Source: Anthropogastromicrobium sp963652495
Lineage (GTDB): Bacteria > Bacillota > Clostridia > Lachnospirales > Lachnospiraceae
Length of the DNA: 64,000 nt
Reading direction: 5' to 3'
Assembly (NCBI GenBank): GCA_963652495.1
Contig: CAVJTU010000004.1
Location: 6,825-70,824, forward strand
Shown: one piece after another, positions 50,363-59,540 of the stretch
How the letters are laid out: the number at the start of each line of letters is the position of its first letter
Position numbering within the stretch: position 1 is the first letter of the stretch
Notes under the pieces: model-generated
Database searches by the model: none
The model's input: the letters and a program-made list of their open reading frames with translations, nothing else
Told to the model about the DNA's origin: nothing
Program-made: the position numbers and the translations under genes

Positions 50363-52279
50363 ATGAGAAAAACAAGAAAAGCAGCAGCAGTTCTTACTGC
50401 AGTCGCTATGGCAGCCGTATCAGCAGTTCCGGCTATGGCAGATGAGATCAAGGATCTGTATCAGTACGAAACTCAGGCAAGAGAGATTGAGACCTGGAAT
50501 ATTCTGTATTCACAGAATGCAACCGACCTTAATGTATTAACAAACCTGTATGATGGTCTGTTAGAGGCCGATGAGTATGGTCAGTTAACACCGGCAATCG
50601 CAGAGAGCTGGGAGACAGAGGACGATGGTGTTACCTGGACTTTCCATTTAAGAAAGGGCGTTAAGTGGGTTGACCAGAACGGAAATGAGAAGGGTGAAGT
50701 TACTGCACAGGACTTCTTAACTGGACTTGAGTGGGTATTAAACTTCCACAAGAATGATGCTACCAACACTTCCATGCCAATGGAGATGATCGTAGGTGCT
50801 GAGGATTACTACAACATGACAAGTGAACTGGATTCTGAGGCTGGTCTGGCACTGAATGCAGAGAGCTCTGAGTTTGCGGATACAGTAGGCATCAAGGCAA
50901 TTGACGATTATACACTTCAGTATACATGCGTAAGCGAGAAGCCATACTTCGATACAGTAGCTACTTACAACTGTCTGTATCCGATTTCCCAGGCGATGAT
51001 CGATGAGATCGGTATCGACGGATTCAAGGCTGCTACACCGGAGAATATCTGGTACAACGGCTGCTATACCTGTACTGAGTACATCCAGCAGAATACAAAG
51101 ACACTGACAAAGAACCCGCTGTATTGGGATACCGATGCAAAGCTGTTCGATACTGTTACCATTAAGATGGTAGAGTCTGTTGATACTGCATATCAGCTGT
51201 ATACCACAGGTGAGTTAGACAGTGTTTCTCTGTCTGAGTCCAACCTGACAACAATCAGCAGCAACGAGTCCAACGAATATTACAATCAGTTAGTTGAGAT
51301 GCGTCCGACGAAGTTCTCTTATCAGTTCCACTTCAACTATGATAAGCACAATGCAGACCAGACAAAGGATGACAACTGGAATACAGCTGTTGCAAACGAA
51401 GCATTCCGTAAGTGCTGGTACTATGGTCTTGATCTGGGCAGCTGGTACAAGAGAACCAACGCAATCAATCCATACAAGTGCTACAACAATTCCTACACAA
51501 TGCAGGGTCTGATCTATACATCTGACGGTACTGAGTATACACAGCTCGTACAGGAGAAGTTAGGTCTTCCGACTACTTATGATGGCGAGAGCATGAGCCG
51601 TCTGGATTCCGATAAGTTTGAGGAGTACAAGGCACAGGCAATCGAGGAGCTGACAGCAGCAGGCGTTACCTTCCCGGTACATGCAGCTTACTATATCGCA
51701 AGCGGCAACCAGACTGCTCTTGACAGCGCAAACGTATTAAAGCAGGCATTCTCTGATTCCTTCGGCGATGATTTCATCGTTCTGGATATCGAGACTTACG
51801 TATCCAGTCTTGCACAGGAAGTTCGTAACCCAAGACTTCAGTCCTTTGTTATCAACGGATGGGGTGCTGACTACGGTGATCCTCAGAACTACTTAGGACA
51901 GGAAACAAATGACAGTGATAACGCATATTACATGGTAGCTTACAGCCACGGTGTAGACAACGAGAGTGAGGAACTGAATGCTCTGTATACCGAGTTTACT
52001 GAGTTAGTAAATAAGGCAGATGCCATCACTGACGATCTGGATGCAAGATATGAGGCTTATGCAGAGGCAGAGGCATTCATGCTTGAGCATGCACTGACTG
52101 TACCGGCATATTTCGATGTTGAGTGGGAGCTGACTCATATCAATGATTACTCCAAGATCAACGCTATGTTCGGTATGCAGAACAACAAATATAAGAACTG
52201 GGAGACTTCTACAGACGCCTATACTGCAGAAGACTACGCTGCTTTCAAGGAAGCTTGGGAAGCAGGTTCTGCTGAGTAA
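50363..52279 (+). CDS. oppA: Oligopeptide ABC transporter substrate-binding protein
   Basis: The 638-residue family 5 binding protein has a signal peptide (residues 1-27) ending AVPAMA with no lipobox cysteine. It shares this kind of leader with the sugar-binding protein at 34.9 kb. Mature motifs are LYDGLLEADEYGQLTPAIAE (typical of OppA) and WGADYGDPQNYLG. It captures peptides for the permease. ATG follows AAAGGAGGATGACGC. First gene of oppABCDF. Confidence 0.92.
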   Translation: MRKTRKAAAVLTAVAMAAVSAVPAMADEIKDLYQYETQAREIETWNILYSQNATDLNVLTNLYDGLLEADEYGQLTPAIAESWETEDDGVTWTFHLRKGVKWVDQNGNEKGEVTAQDFLTGLEWVLNFHKNDATNTSMPMEMIVGAEDYYNMTSELDSEAGLALNAESSEFADTVGIKAIDDYTLQYTCVSEKPYFDTVATYNCLYPISQAMIDEIGIDGFKAATPENIWYNGCYTCTEYIQQNTKTLTKNPLYWDTDAKLFDTVTIKMVESVDTAYQLYTTGELDSVSLSESNLTTISSNESNEYYNQLVEMRPTKFSYQFHFNYDKHNADQTKDDNWNTAVANEAFRKCWYYGLDLGSWYKRTNAINPYKCYNNSYTMQGLIYTSDGTEYTQLVQEKLGLPTTYDGESMSRLDSDKFEEYKAQAIEELTAAGVTFPVHAAYYIASGNQTALDSANVLKQAFSDSFGDDFIVLDIETYVSSLAQEVRNPRLQSFVINGWGADYGDPQNYLGQETNDSDNAYYMVAYSHGVDNESEELNALYTEFTELVNKADAITDDLDARYEAYAEAEAFMLEHALTVPAYFDVEWELTHINDYSKINAMFGMQNNKYKNWETSTDAYTAEDYAAFKEAWEAGSAE

Positions 52280-52282
52280 TAT

Positions 52283-53233
52283 ATGGCAAAATACACCGTA
52301 AAGAGATTGTTACAGTCTCTTGTAACAATCCTCATAGTGGTGACTATCGTATTCCTGCTGCTTCGTATGCTGCCTACGGATTATTTCTTTACCGAGGATC
52401 AGCTGATGAAGCTGACCGATCAGCAAAAGCACGATCAGCTTCAGGCAGCAGGTTTATTAGATAGTACCTTTACACAGCTGATGCGCTATTATAGGCAGTT
52501 GCTGAGACTGGACTTCGGTACGTCACGGCGAATTCAGAGCGGTATCTCTGTGGTAAAGGTGATTGGCGGAAAGTTTGCAATGTCGATGCAGCTCGGTCTG
52601 ATCGCTTTTGCAATTTCTCTGGTAATTGGCGTTATCGTAGGTGTTCTTCAGGCACGTTTTAAGGATGGCATTATCGACGGTATCGGAACCGTTTATACAA
52701 TTATTGTAAATGCAGTTCCGCCGCTTGTTGCGTATTCTCTGGTGCTTGTATTTGGTTCCCATGTGCTGAAGCTGCCGTCTATGTATTCGACGAGAAATCC
52801 GGGACCGTCTTTGATTCTGCCTGTCGTTTGTCTGTCACTTTCCTCGATCGCAGGATATGCATTGTGGACAAGACGATATATGGTTGATGAGTTAAACAAG
52901 GATTATATTAAATTAGCGCGTGTAAAGGGTCTTTCCTCAAAGCGCATCATGGTTACACATGTGCTTCGAAATGCATTTGTTCCGTTGGCACAGTATATTC
53001 CGTATTCGATTCTGCTTACCGTCGGCGGCTCACTTCTGGTAGAGCGTTTCTTCTCAGTGCCTGGTATGGGTTCACTGCTTACGGATGCAATCAACCGTTA
53101 TGATACAGAGGTTGTACAGACTCTTGTTATTCTGTATGCCGCACTTGGTATTATCGGTGTATTCTTAGGTGATGTTTTGATGATGATCATCGACCCGCGT
53201 ATTACATTGGCTGGAAAGAGAGGTACGAGATAA
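52283..53233 (+). CDS. oppB: Oligopeptide ABC transporter permease OppB
   Basis: The 316-residue permease has six membrane segments, the N-terminal KRLLQSLVTILIVVTIVFLLLR hook helix (in part), and the EAA-like loop region RVKGLSSKRIMVTHVLRNA. It starts 3 bp after oppA and its stop overlaps the oppC start, so it is translationally coupled. Confidence 0.94.
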   Translation: MAKYTVKRLLQSLVTILIVVTIVFLLLRMLPTDYFFTEDQLMKLTDQQKHDQLQAAGLLDSTFTQLMRYYRQLLRLDFGTSRRIQSGISVVKVIGGKFAMSMQLGLIAFAISLVIGVIVGVLQARFKDGIIDGIGTVYTIIVNAVPPLVAYSLVLVFGSHVLKLPSMYSTRNPGPSLILPVVCLSLSSIAGYALWTRRYMVDELNKDYIKLARVKGLSSKRIMVTHVLRNAFVPLAQYIPYSILLTVGGSLLVERFFSVPGMGSLLTDAINRYDTEVVQTLVILYAALGIIGVFLGDVLMMIIDPRITLAGKRGTR

Positions 53234-54159
53234 TGGCTGCTAATTCAAATGATGACGCTCGTTTTAAAGTTGTCGAGTACTCTCCCGAAAAAGCCGAGAT
53301 GAGAGGATTTTCCAATTATTCCTATTGGAAATCTGTAATTCATAACTTCTTAAAGAAGAAGAGTGCAGTAGCACTTTTGATTGTGTTTGTTGCACTTGTT
53401 ATTTTCTCATTTGTAGCACTTGTAATTGGAAAGTACGATTACAGAAATCTGGTAACAGACAGTTCTAAGGGATTTATCCTTCCAAACTCCGAGTTCTGGT
53501 TTGGTACGGATAACTTAGGACGTGACTATTGGTGTCAGGTATGGTATGCGACACAGACTTCTATCAAGTTAGCCTGTATCGTTGCAATCGGTGAGTGTGT
53601 ACTCGGAGTTACCATCGGTCTTCTTTGGGGATATGTTCGTCAATTAGATCGTTTCTTCACCGAGTTATATAATGTCATTGATAACATTCCGCAGATCATT
53701 TACATGACGCTGATTGCACTTATGATCGGAAAGAGTTTTACGATCATGGCAGTGTCTCTGATCGCATTTGGTTGGTTGGGCATGGCAAGAAACATCCGTA
53801 ACCTTGTTATGATGTATCGTGACCGTGAGTACAATCTGGCATCCAGATGTCTGGGAACTCCGACCTATCGTATTCTGATTAAGAACATTTTACCGTATCT
53901 GATCAGTGTTATTATCTTAAGACTGGCACTTTCCATTCCGAGAACCATCAGTATGGAAACTACTCTTTCCTACCTTGGACTTGGTCTGGATATCAATACG
54001 CCTACTCTTGGAATCCTTCTTCGTAATGCAAGAAGCTATTTCCTGAATTATCCATATCTGTTGGTATTCCCGGCAGTTATCGTATCTGTTGTCACGATCA
54101 CATTCTATCTGGTCGGCAATGCATTTTCGGATGCAGCTGATCCTAGAAACCACGTTTAA
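53233..54159 (+). CDS. oppC: Oligopeptide ABC transporter permease OppC
   Basis: The 308-residue permease has an N-terminal cytoplasmic stretch, membrane helix near 40-65, the GTDNLGRDYWCQV motif typical of OppC/DppC, and C-terminal TLSYLGLGLDINTPTLG. It pairs with OppB to form the channel. ATG overlaps the oppB stop. Confidence 0.94.
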   Translation: MAANSNDDARFKVVEYSPEKAEMRGFSNYSYWKSVIHNFLKKKSAVALLIVFVALVIFSFVALVIGKYDYRNLVTDSSKGFILPNSEFWFGTDNLGRDYWCQVWYATQTSIKLACIVAIGECVLGVTIGLLWGYVRQLDRFFTELYNVIDNIPQIIYMTLIALMIGKSFTIMAVSLIAFGWLGMARNIRNLVMMYRDREYNLASRCLGTPTYRILIKNILPYLISVIILRLALSIPRTISMETTLSYLGLGLDINTPTLGILLRNARSYFLNYPYLLVFPAVIVSVVTITFYLVGNAFSDAADPRNHV

Positions 54160-54177
54160 TTAAGGAGGAGAAAGATC

Positions 54178-55218
54178 ATGGAAAAGAAACCGATATTATC
54201 CGCCAAAGACGTGGAGATTCAGTTCAGTCTGCGTGGAAATAAGCTCAATGCGATCCGTAAGTGTTCTCTTGATCTGTATGATGGAGAGACACTTGCCATC
54301 GTAGGTGAGTCCGGCTCCGGAAAGAGCGTATTTACAAAAACCTTTGTCGGAATGCTTGACGGAAACGGTACGATTACCGGCGGAAGCATCATGTATGATG
54401 GCAAGGATCTGGCAAAGTTTAAGAAGGAAAAGGAATGGATGACGATTCGCGGTAAGAGAATTGCGATGGTTATGCAGGATCCTATGACTTCCTTAAATCC
54501 ATTAAAGAAGGTTGGAAAGCAGATCCAGGAGTGTATCGAGATTCATCAGGGTCTTAGAGGAGCCGTAGCAAAGAAGGCTACGCTTCAGATCTTAGAGAAG
54601 GTAGGAATCCCATTCCCGGAGATGCGTTATAATCAGTATCCGCATGAGTTTTCAGGCGGTATGAGACAGCGTGTTGTTATTGCTATTGCGGTTGCATGCC
54701 GGCCGCAGATTTTAATCTGCGATGAGCCTACCACCGCACTGGACGTAACGATTCAGGCACAGATTCTGGAACTGATCCGTAATCTGCAGGCTGAATATCA
54801 CATGTCTGTTATTTACATTACTCATGACCTTGGTGTTGTAGCAAATGTAGCTGACCGTGTGGCAGTTATGTATGCAGGACAGATCGTTGAGGTCGGAAAA
54901 GTAGACGAGATTTTCTACGATGCAAGACATCCATATACATGGGCGCTGTTATCCGCTTTGCCGCAGCTGGGTGTAAAGGGCGAGGCACTTCCTACTATTG
55001 ATGGTACACCGCCGAACCTGTTTAACACGATCAAGGGCGATGCATTTGCACCGAGAAACAGACAGGCACTTGCGATTGATTTTGAGGAGGAGCCTCCGTA
55101 TTTTGATGTTTCTGAAACGCATAAGGCAAAGACATGGTATCTGGATCCGCGTGCACCGAAGATTGAACCGCCGAAGTCTGTGCAGCAGCTCAGACAGAAG
55201 ATGAGAGCGCATAAGTAA
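54178..55218 (+). CDS. oppD: Oligopeptide ABC transporter ATPase OppD
   Basis: The 346-residue ATPase has Walker A GESGSGKS (about 41-48), the signature FSGGMRQR and Walker B ILICDEPTTALD. The C-terminal OppD/F extension includes HPYTWALLSALP and the cluster of proline-rich residues found in this family; the usual iron-sulfur cysteines are not seen. ATG follows AAGGAGGAGAAAGATC. Confidence 0.95.
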   Translation: MEKKPILSAKDVEIQFSLRGNKLNAIRKCSLDLYDGETLAIVGESGSGKSVFTKTFVGMLDGNGTITGGSIMYDGKDLAKFKKEKEWMTIRGKRIAMVMQDPMTSLNPLKKVGKQIQECIEIHQGLRGAVAKKATLQILEKVGIPFPEMRYNQYPHEFSGGMRQRVVIAIAVACRPQILICDEPTTALDVTIQAQILELIRNLQAEYHMSVIYITHDLGVVANVADRVAVMYAGQIVEVGKVDEIFYDARHPYTWALLSALPQLGVKGEALPTIDGTPPNLFNTIKGDAFAPRNRQALAIDFEEEPPYFDVSETHKAKTWYLDPRAPKIEPPKSVQQLRQKMRAHK

Positions 55219-55231
55219 AAGAGGTATGAGT

Positions 55232-56188
55232 ATGGCTGAAAGAGAAAAGCTGATTGAGGTCAAAGATCTGCAGATTAGTTTCGGCAAAGGCCGAAAGAAA
55301 TTTGTGGCAGTTGACCATGTAAATTTTGATATTTATAAGGGAGAAACATTCTCCCTGGTAGGTGAGTCCGGTTCCGGAAAGACTACCATCGGCCGCGCTA
55401 TTACCCGTATCAATCCTACTTCGGCCGGAGAGATTTACTTTAAGGGCAAGAAGATCAATGGAAAGATCTCAAAGGAACTTGATCGTGAGGTTATCAAGAG
55501 CTGCCAGATGATCTTCCAGGATCCAATGGCATCCTTAAATGAGCGCGCGAAGGTCGATTATATTGTATCTGAGGGTCTGTTAAATTTCCATATGTATAAG
55601 GATGAGGCAGATCGTGAAGCAAAGGTACAGAAGGCACTTCGCGAGGTTGGTCTGCTGCCGGAGTTTGCGTCCCGTTTCCCACATGAGTTCTCCGGTGGAC
55701 AGAGACAGCGTATCGGTATCGCGAGAGCATTGATCATGGAGCCGGAGTTTGTAGTGGCCGATGAGCCGATCTCCGCACTTGATGTTTCCATCCGTGCGCA
55801 GGTATTGAATCTGTTGAACCAGTTAAAGGCATCAAGAGGTCTGACTTATCTGTTTATTGCACATGATCTTTCTGTAGTACGTTTCATTTCGGATCGTATT
55901 GCCGTTATCTACAAGGGGCGTATCGTGGAGCTGGCAGAGGCTGAGGAACTGTTCCATCATCCGCTGCATCCGTACACGAAGGCGCTGCTTTCCGCAGTTC
56001 CGATTCCGGATCCGGAGCTTGAGAAGAAGAAAAAGCTTCTGGTTTATGACCCGACGCTTCACGATTATACAATTTCCAAGCCGCAGTGGGTAGAAATTAC
56101 CGAGGGTCACTTTGTATATGGCAATGATCAGGAACTTGAGAAGTACCGTGCAGAGATTGAGGAGATCAACGCATCTGAGAAGGCATGA
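55232..56188 (+). CDS. oppF: Oligopeptide ABC transporter ATPase OppF
   Basis: The 318-residue partner ATPase has Walker A GESGSGKTT, signature FSGGQRQR, Walker B FVVADEPISALD and C-terminal HPYTKALLSAVPIPDP. ATG 55232 is 7 nt after GAGG; the ATG at 55226 is too close. It ends the opp operon, 91 bp before a small membrane protein gene. Confidence 0.95.
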   Translation: MAEREKLIEVKDLQISFGKGRKKFVAVDHVNFDIYKGETFSLVGESGSGKTTIGRAITRINPTSAGEIYFKGKKINGKISKELDREVIKSCQMIFQDPMASLNERAKVDYIVSEGLLNFHMYKDEADREAKVQKALREVGLLPEFASRFPHEFSGGQRQRIGIARALIMEPEFVVADEPISALDVSIRAQVLNLLNQLKASRGLTYLFIAHDLSVVRFISDRIAVIYKGRIVELAEAEELFHHPLHPYTKALLSAVPIPDPELEKKKKLLVYDPTLHDYTISKPQWVEITEGHFVYGNDQELEKYRAEIEEINASEKA

Positions 56189-56279
56189 TGTGAATTTCTG
56201 AAAGTAAATTCGTGAAAGTGAATGCATAATCAGAACGTAGACATAAGCTGTGCGGGACATGAAAGTAAGAGAGTAGAGC

Positions 56280-56717
56280 ATGAGATGGTTTAAAGAACAC
56301 TATCACCGCTATATGATTCGTCCTATTGTGACAAAAACGGTCACCAGAACCCTAATCGGTCTGGTGATCGTCTTGCTTTGGGACAAATATGTGAATGTGG
56401 AGCGAGTAGGCGTTTCGAGGCTGGCATTTGGTCTGGGTACAATTGGACTGATTTTGATGGCAGGTGCATGGTTTTCCTATCTGCATCTGGACGGGCTGAC
56501 ACCGGTGGATACGGCAAAGAAACATCTTGGCATTAAAAATAAGAAGAAAAAGACGAAGCGAAGCACCGGAGGCGACATCGCGGATTATCTTGATGAGGAG
56601 ATCGTTCCATTTGCGGAGCTTGAGGAAGATGAGAAGGCAGCATGCCAGATGGCGGCATTCTTTCTTTCCGGAGCGGTGCTGGTGATTGCGGGGATTCTTG
56701 TACCGCTAATGTTGTAA
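56280..56717 (+). CDS. Small membrane protein of unknown function
   Basis: The 145-residue protein has membrane segments at about 23-40, 50-72 and 122-143. A Lys-rich patch (KNKKKKTKRS, about 87-96) and an acidic patch (DEEIVPFAELEEDEKA) lie between the last two. I recognise no family. It follows oppF on the same strand and may be its last co-transcribed gene. The start follows weak AGAGAGTAGAGC. A strong terminator follows. Confidence 0.7.
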   Translation: MRWFKEHYHRYMIRPIVTKTVTRTLIGLVIVLLWDKYVNVERVGVSRLAFGLGTIGLILMAGAWFSYLHLDGLTPVDTAKKHLGIKNKKKKTKRSTGGDIADYLDEEIVPFAELEEDEKAACQMAAFFLSGAVLVIAGILVPLML

Positions 56718-56720
56718 TAC

Positions 56721-56751
56721 AAAAAAGCAGGGCATATGCCTTGCTTTTTTT
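56721..56751. terminator. Terminator after the opp operon
   Basis: AAAAAAGCAGGGC (56721-56733) pairs with GCCTTGCTTTTTT (56738-56751), one wobble, with T-runs either way. Confidence 0.9.
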
Positions 56752-56830
56752 CGCAAATAAGGGTATGATTGTTACACATAGCGATAAGTAAAATACAGAT
56801 AAATAATTTGTAAGGAAGGGATGGATTTCT

Positions 56831-57877
56831 ATGGCAAAGTCAGGAAAAGGAAAAGTAATTCTTGCGGGAGTGGCAGCAGCAAGTGTGGCAGGTATTTTGA
56901 CTGTGAGAGGTATTTTTCACAAGGTATTCGCCAGACATGAGAAGGAGGATGATGCGATCAGCTTGCGCTATAAGGATATGAGCGGACTGGCACGAAAGAA
57001 AGTCACGATTGTATCTGGATCAACGCACCTGACGGGATACCTGTATGGAGAGGAGACTACAAAAGGTCTTGTTGTTGTGTGCCATGGAATCGCAAGCGGC
57101 GGTGAGGATAATCTGAGTATGGTGAAATACATGCTCGATGATGGTTATCAGGTATTCACGTTTGATTATACAGGTGTGTACGAGAGCGAAGGCACATCCT
57201 CAGTGGGCTTCTATCAGGCAGTGAAGGACTTGGATGCGATTATGGGTTATATCGAGGCAACATCTGCGCTAAAGGAACTTCCGGTATTCTTGTATGGACA
57301 CAGTTGGGGAGGTTATACCGTAGCGGCTGAGCTTAATTTCAGGCACAATATCGCAGGTGTGGTTTCGATTTCAGGATTTGCCAGCCCGATGGCCATTACA
57401 AAAGAGGTTGCAAAACGCACGATGCCATTTCTGCTGGCAGAATTTTTGCTGCCATTTGCAGCACTTTACCAGCGTGTTGTTTTTGGAAAAAATTACAATT
57501 TGTCTGCAGTAGAGGGCATCAATAGCTGTGATGTACCAGTGCTTGTCATGCACGGAAAGGATGACGAGGTGATCGGCTACGACGGTTCCTCTATTATCGC
57601 ACAGCGAAATCACATCACAAATCCAAATGTCGAGTATTATACTGAGGCGCGTCCGGGCAAGAGCAGTCATATGGGAATTTTCTTCACGAAGAGCGGAACT
57701 GACTACTACATGGAAAAGAAAGAGGAGTTAAAGATGCTTCACGATCTGTATTACAATCGTGTGCCGAAGAATGTACTTGCAAAGTGGTTCTCCCGTCTGG
57801 ATAAGAAGCAGGCAAATGATATTGATCCACTGTTTGCAAAGACAGTGCTGGATTTCCTTGATAAGAATTGCAAATAA
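56831..57877 (+). CDS. Alpha/beta hydrolase with N-terminal membrane anchor
   Basis: The 348-residue protein has an N-terminal hydrophobic segment (residues 8-27), then an alpha/beta-hydrolase fold with HGIASGGEDN (oxyanion region), nucleophile elbow GHSWGGYT, Asp in HGKDDEVIG and His in KSSHMGIFF. It is probably a lipase or esterase at the membrane. The substrate is unknown. ATG follows AAGGAAGGGATGGATTTCT. Confidence 0.88.
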   Translation: MAKSGKGKVILAGVAAASVAGILTVRGIFHKVFARHEKEDDAISLRYKDMSGLARKKVTIVSGSTHLTGYLYGEETTKGLVVVCHGIASGGEDNLSMVKYMLDDGYQVFTFDYTGVYESEGTSSVGFYQAVKDLDAIMGYIEATSALKELPVFLYGHSWGGYTVAAELNFRHNIAGVVSISGFASPMAITKEVAKRTMPFLLAEFLLPFAALYQRVVFGKNYNLSAVEGINSCDVPVLVMHGKDDEVIGYDGSSIIAQRNHITNPNVEYYTEARPGKSSHMGIFFTKSGTDYYMEKKEELKMLHDLYYNRVPKNVLAKWFSRLDKKQANDIDPLFAKTVLDFLDKNCK

Positions 57878-57889
57878 AAGAAGTAAAAA

Positions 57890-57930
57890 CCATGGGATGT
57901 AAGCTAAAACAATTAGGTTACATCCCATGG
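57890..57930 (-). terminator. Terminator of the first YcxB-like gene
   Basis: A perfect 13-bp stem (CCATGGGATGTAA with its complement) with a U-run in the leftward direction. An identical copy is at 63241-63281. Confidence 0.88.
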
Positions 57931-57939
57931 CGCGTTTAA

Positions 57940-58512
57940 TTATATAAGATCATATAAGTATAAATCAATATAATAGTTGATTTGTTCCAGTTCTTCTGGA
58001 GTTAACTGTTTCGTATTAATAAGTACAGGACATACCAGATTCTTTTTATCGCTAGTCAGGAAAAAAATCATGTCATCATCAATAATGACATTGGTAATTT
58101 TATTTGTATTAAGCTCTTTTTCTAATCCAGTTACCAAAGATCTGTAGATAACACAATCAGTTTTAAAAAAGTATTCCAGTTGACATCCAGTATTATTCTT
58201 TAATATTTTCCGAGGTTTTCTCAATGCAATGTACTTGCAATTTATAAGAAATACAGTAACAGTAATTGTAATAACAAGAAGACGTCCGGTTGAAAGAAGA
58301 TTAGTAGGTGTTCTAGGCCTATTATACACTATATAACAATAGAAATTGTATCCCAAAAAAATGTAGCTAAAAAGGATCAAAGCACTAGTAAAAAATATAT
58401 AAATTTTAACATGCTTAAATTTTTTTAAAATAAAATTCCATGTTAAATCCACATAACGTTTAATCAAATCGGGGGTTAGTGTAGTTGAAATAAAAAACTC
58501 TTCCATTCGCAA
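57940..58512 (-). CDS. YcxB-like membrane protein, copy 1
   Basis: The 190-residue protein has two hydrophobic segments (about 38-63 and 73-92) and a C-terminal soluble domain resembling YcxB (TGCQLEYFFKTDCVIYRSLV, DMIFFLTSDKKNLVCPVLI). Residues 1-20 are identical to copy 2 at 63.3 kb and residues 95-190 nearly so, whereas the middle differs strongly. ATG 58512 follows AGGAGATATTGCGA. Function unknown; it borders an AT-rich island and could be an immunity-type protein (inference). Confidence 0.8.
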   Translation of the reverse strand: MRMEEFFISTTLTPDLIKRYVDLTWNFILKKFKHVKIYIFFTSALILFSYIFLGYNFYCYIVYNRPRTPTNLLSTGRLLVITITVTVFLINCKYIALRKPRKILKNNTGCQLEYFFKTDCVIYRSLVTGLEKELNTNKITNVIIDDDMIFFLTSDKKNLVCPVLINTKQLTPEELEQINYYIDLYLYDLI

Positions 58513-58664
58513 TATCTCCTTGTTAAAAAACTCTTATTGATATTATATGAAAACTCTAATATATGTCAAGAAAAATCTCTACATAGCCAGGGTTGTTTCA
58601 TGAATGATGTTGTATGCGATTTTTTCTGACCAACGCAAGATTGTTCTTGCTGCCTTTGAATGAT

Positions 58665-58704
58665 GGCATTCCATTTGCTCATAAGAGCGATGGAATGCTT
58701 TTTT
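58665..58704 (+). terminator. Orphan terminator upstream of the XRE gene
   Basis: GGCATTCCAT (58665-58674) pairs with ATGGAATGCT, with inner GCTC/GAGC, followed by six T. No complete gene ends before it on this strand, so it may be a relic. Confidence 0.7.
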
Positions 58705-58752
58705 GCGTATGAGCACGTCTTTAAATTAACTAATCGATAAGTAAACAATAAA

Positions 58753-58828
58753 AATAGAACTAATGTTTGATTATATATTGACATAATAGAACAAATGTGC
58801 TATAACATTTCGAAACAGACGTTCTAAT
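58753..58828 (+). promoter_or_regulatory. XRE gene promoter with operator repeats
   Basis: TTGACA (58778-58783), a 17-bp spacer and TATAAC (58801-58806). AATAGAACTAATGT (58753-58766) recurs as AATAGAACAAATGT (58785-58798), 32 bp apart, and an inverted half GTTCTAAT is at 58821-58828. They are likely sites for the XRE protein itself. Confidence 0.7.
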
Positions 58829-58850
58829 ATATAGCAAAAAGGAGACACGG

Positions 58851-59075
58851 ATGAAACGATATTATGATACAAAAGAAAGTGCAATACGAATACGTCAGTT
58901 ACGAAAAAGTAGACATATTACACAATTAATGCTTGCGGAACAGGCAAACATATCTGTTGATACAGTTAAGAGATTGGAACGAGGATATGCAGGAAGCATA
59001 GAAGTGCTTTTAGCACTAGCAAATGTCTATGATATATCATTGGATTATTTAATAGGTGGTAAAGAAGTAAAATAA
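58851..59075 (+). CDS. XRE family transcriptional regulator
   Basis: The 74-residue protein is a single Cro/C1-type helix-turn-helix: IRQLRKSRHITQLMLAEQAN and ISVDTVKRLERGYAG, ending ISLDYLIGGKEVK. It is typical of small phage or island regulators and is probably autoregulated through repeats at its promoter. ATG 58851 follows AAAGGAGACACGG. First gene of the AT-rich island. Confidence 0.88.
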   Translation: MKRYYDTKESAIRIRQLRKSRHITQLMLAEQANISVDTVKRLERGYAGSIEVLLALANVYDISLDYLIGGKEVK

Positions 59076-59099
59076 TAAAGAGTAATGGAAATATAGAAA

Positions 59100-59138
59100 A
59101 AGTGGAACAAGTTCACCCCAAAAGTGGAATGCGTTCAC
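59100..59138. repeat. Tandem imperfect palindromes AAGTGGAAnnnGTTCAC
   Basis: AAGTGGAACAAGTTCAC (59100-59116) and AAGTGGAATGCGTTCAC (59122-59138) are 22 bp apart; each is an imperfect palindrome. A possible regulator site. Nothing else is seen between the XRE gene and 59265. Confidence 0.5.
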
Positions 59139-59264
59139 TTCCAAAGGAACATATGTTTTGATAAGATAATAACTGTCAGAAAGAGGAGGCTGACAAAAAG
59201 TGTGACATCGTGACACAAAGACAAAAGAAATTTTAAAGCGATGAGAAAGGAATAGTGAAGTGAG

Positions 59265-59533
59265 TTGACAGCAGCGGAATTAAATTTGGCAGCAAGAACT
59301 GTTTTTGCAGAAGCAGCAACAGAAGGATTGGATGGTCAAATGGATGGACATTTGTGTATGAAGAGGCAGGAAATGATCAGAAAATTTTGGAAAGCTATCC
59401 TCGTCTGAAAAGTGGAAATCTTGTAGAAGTGCTTGGTACACAAGAAGGAAGTGATGGAAAGGAATGGAATCTGATTTCCATTAAGGGGGCATATGCTGGA
59501 TATGTTCGTACAGATTACCTTAAGAGAAAGTAG
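59265..59533 (+). pseudogene. Remnant of a SleB-like/SH3-domain cell wall protein
   Basis: A first frame (59265-59340) reads LTAAELNLAARTVFAEAATE, resembling the start of SleB-type cell wall hydrolase domains. A second frame (59342-59533) reads GWTFVYEEAGND through an SH3 repeat ending GAYAGYVRTDYLKRK and a stop. The frames do not join and about 100 residues of the catalytic domain are missing, so a deletion has removed the middle. The SH3 unit matches those of the large protein downstream. Confidence 0.65.
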
Positions 59534-59540
59534 GTGCGCA

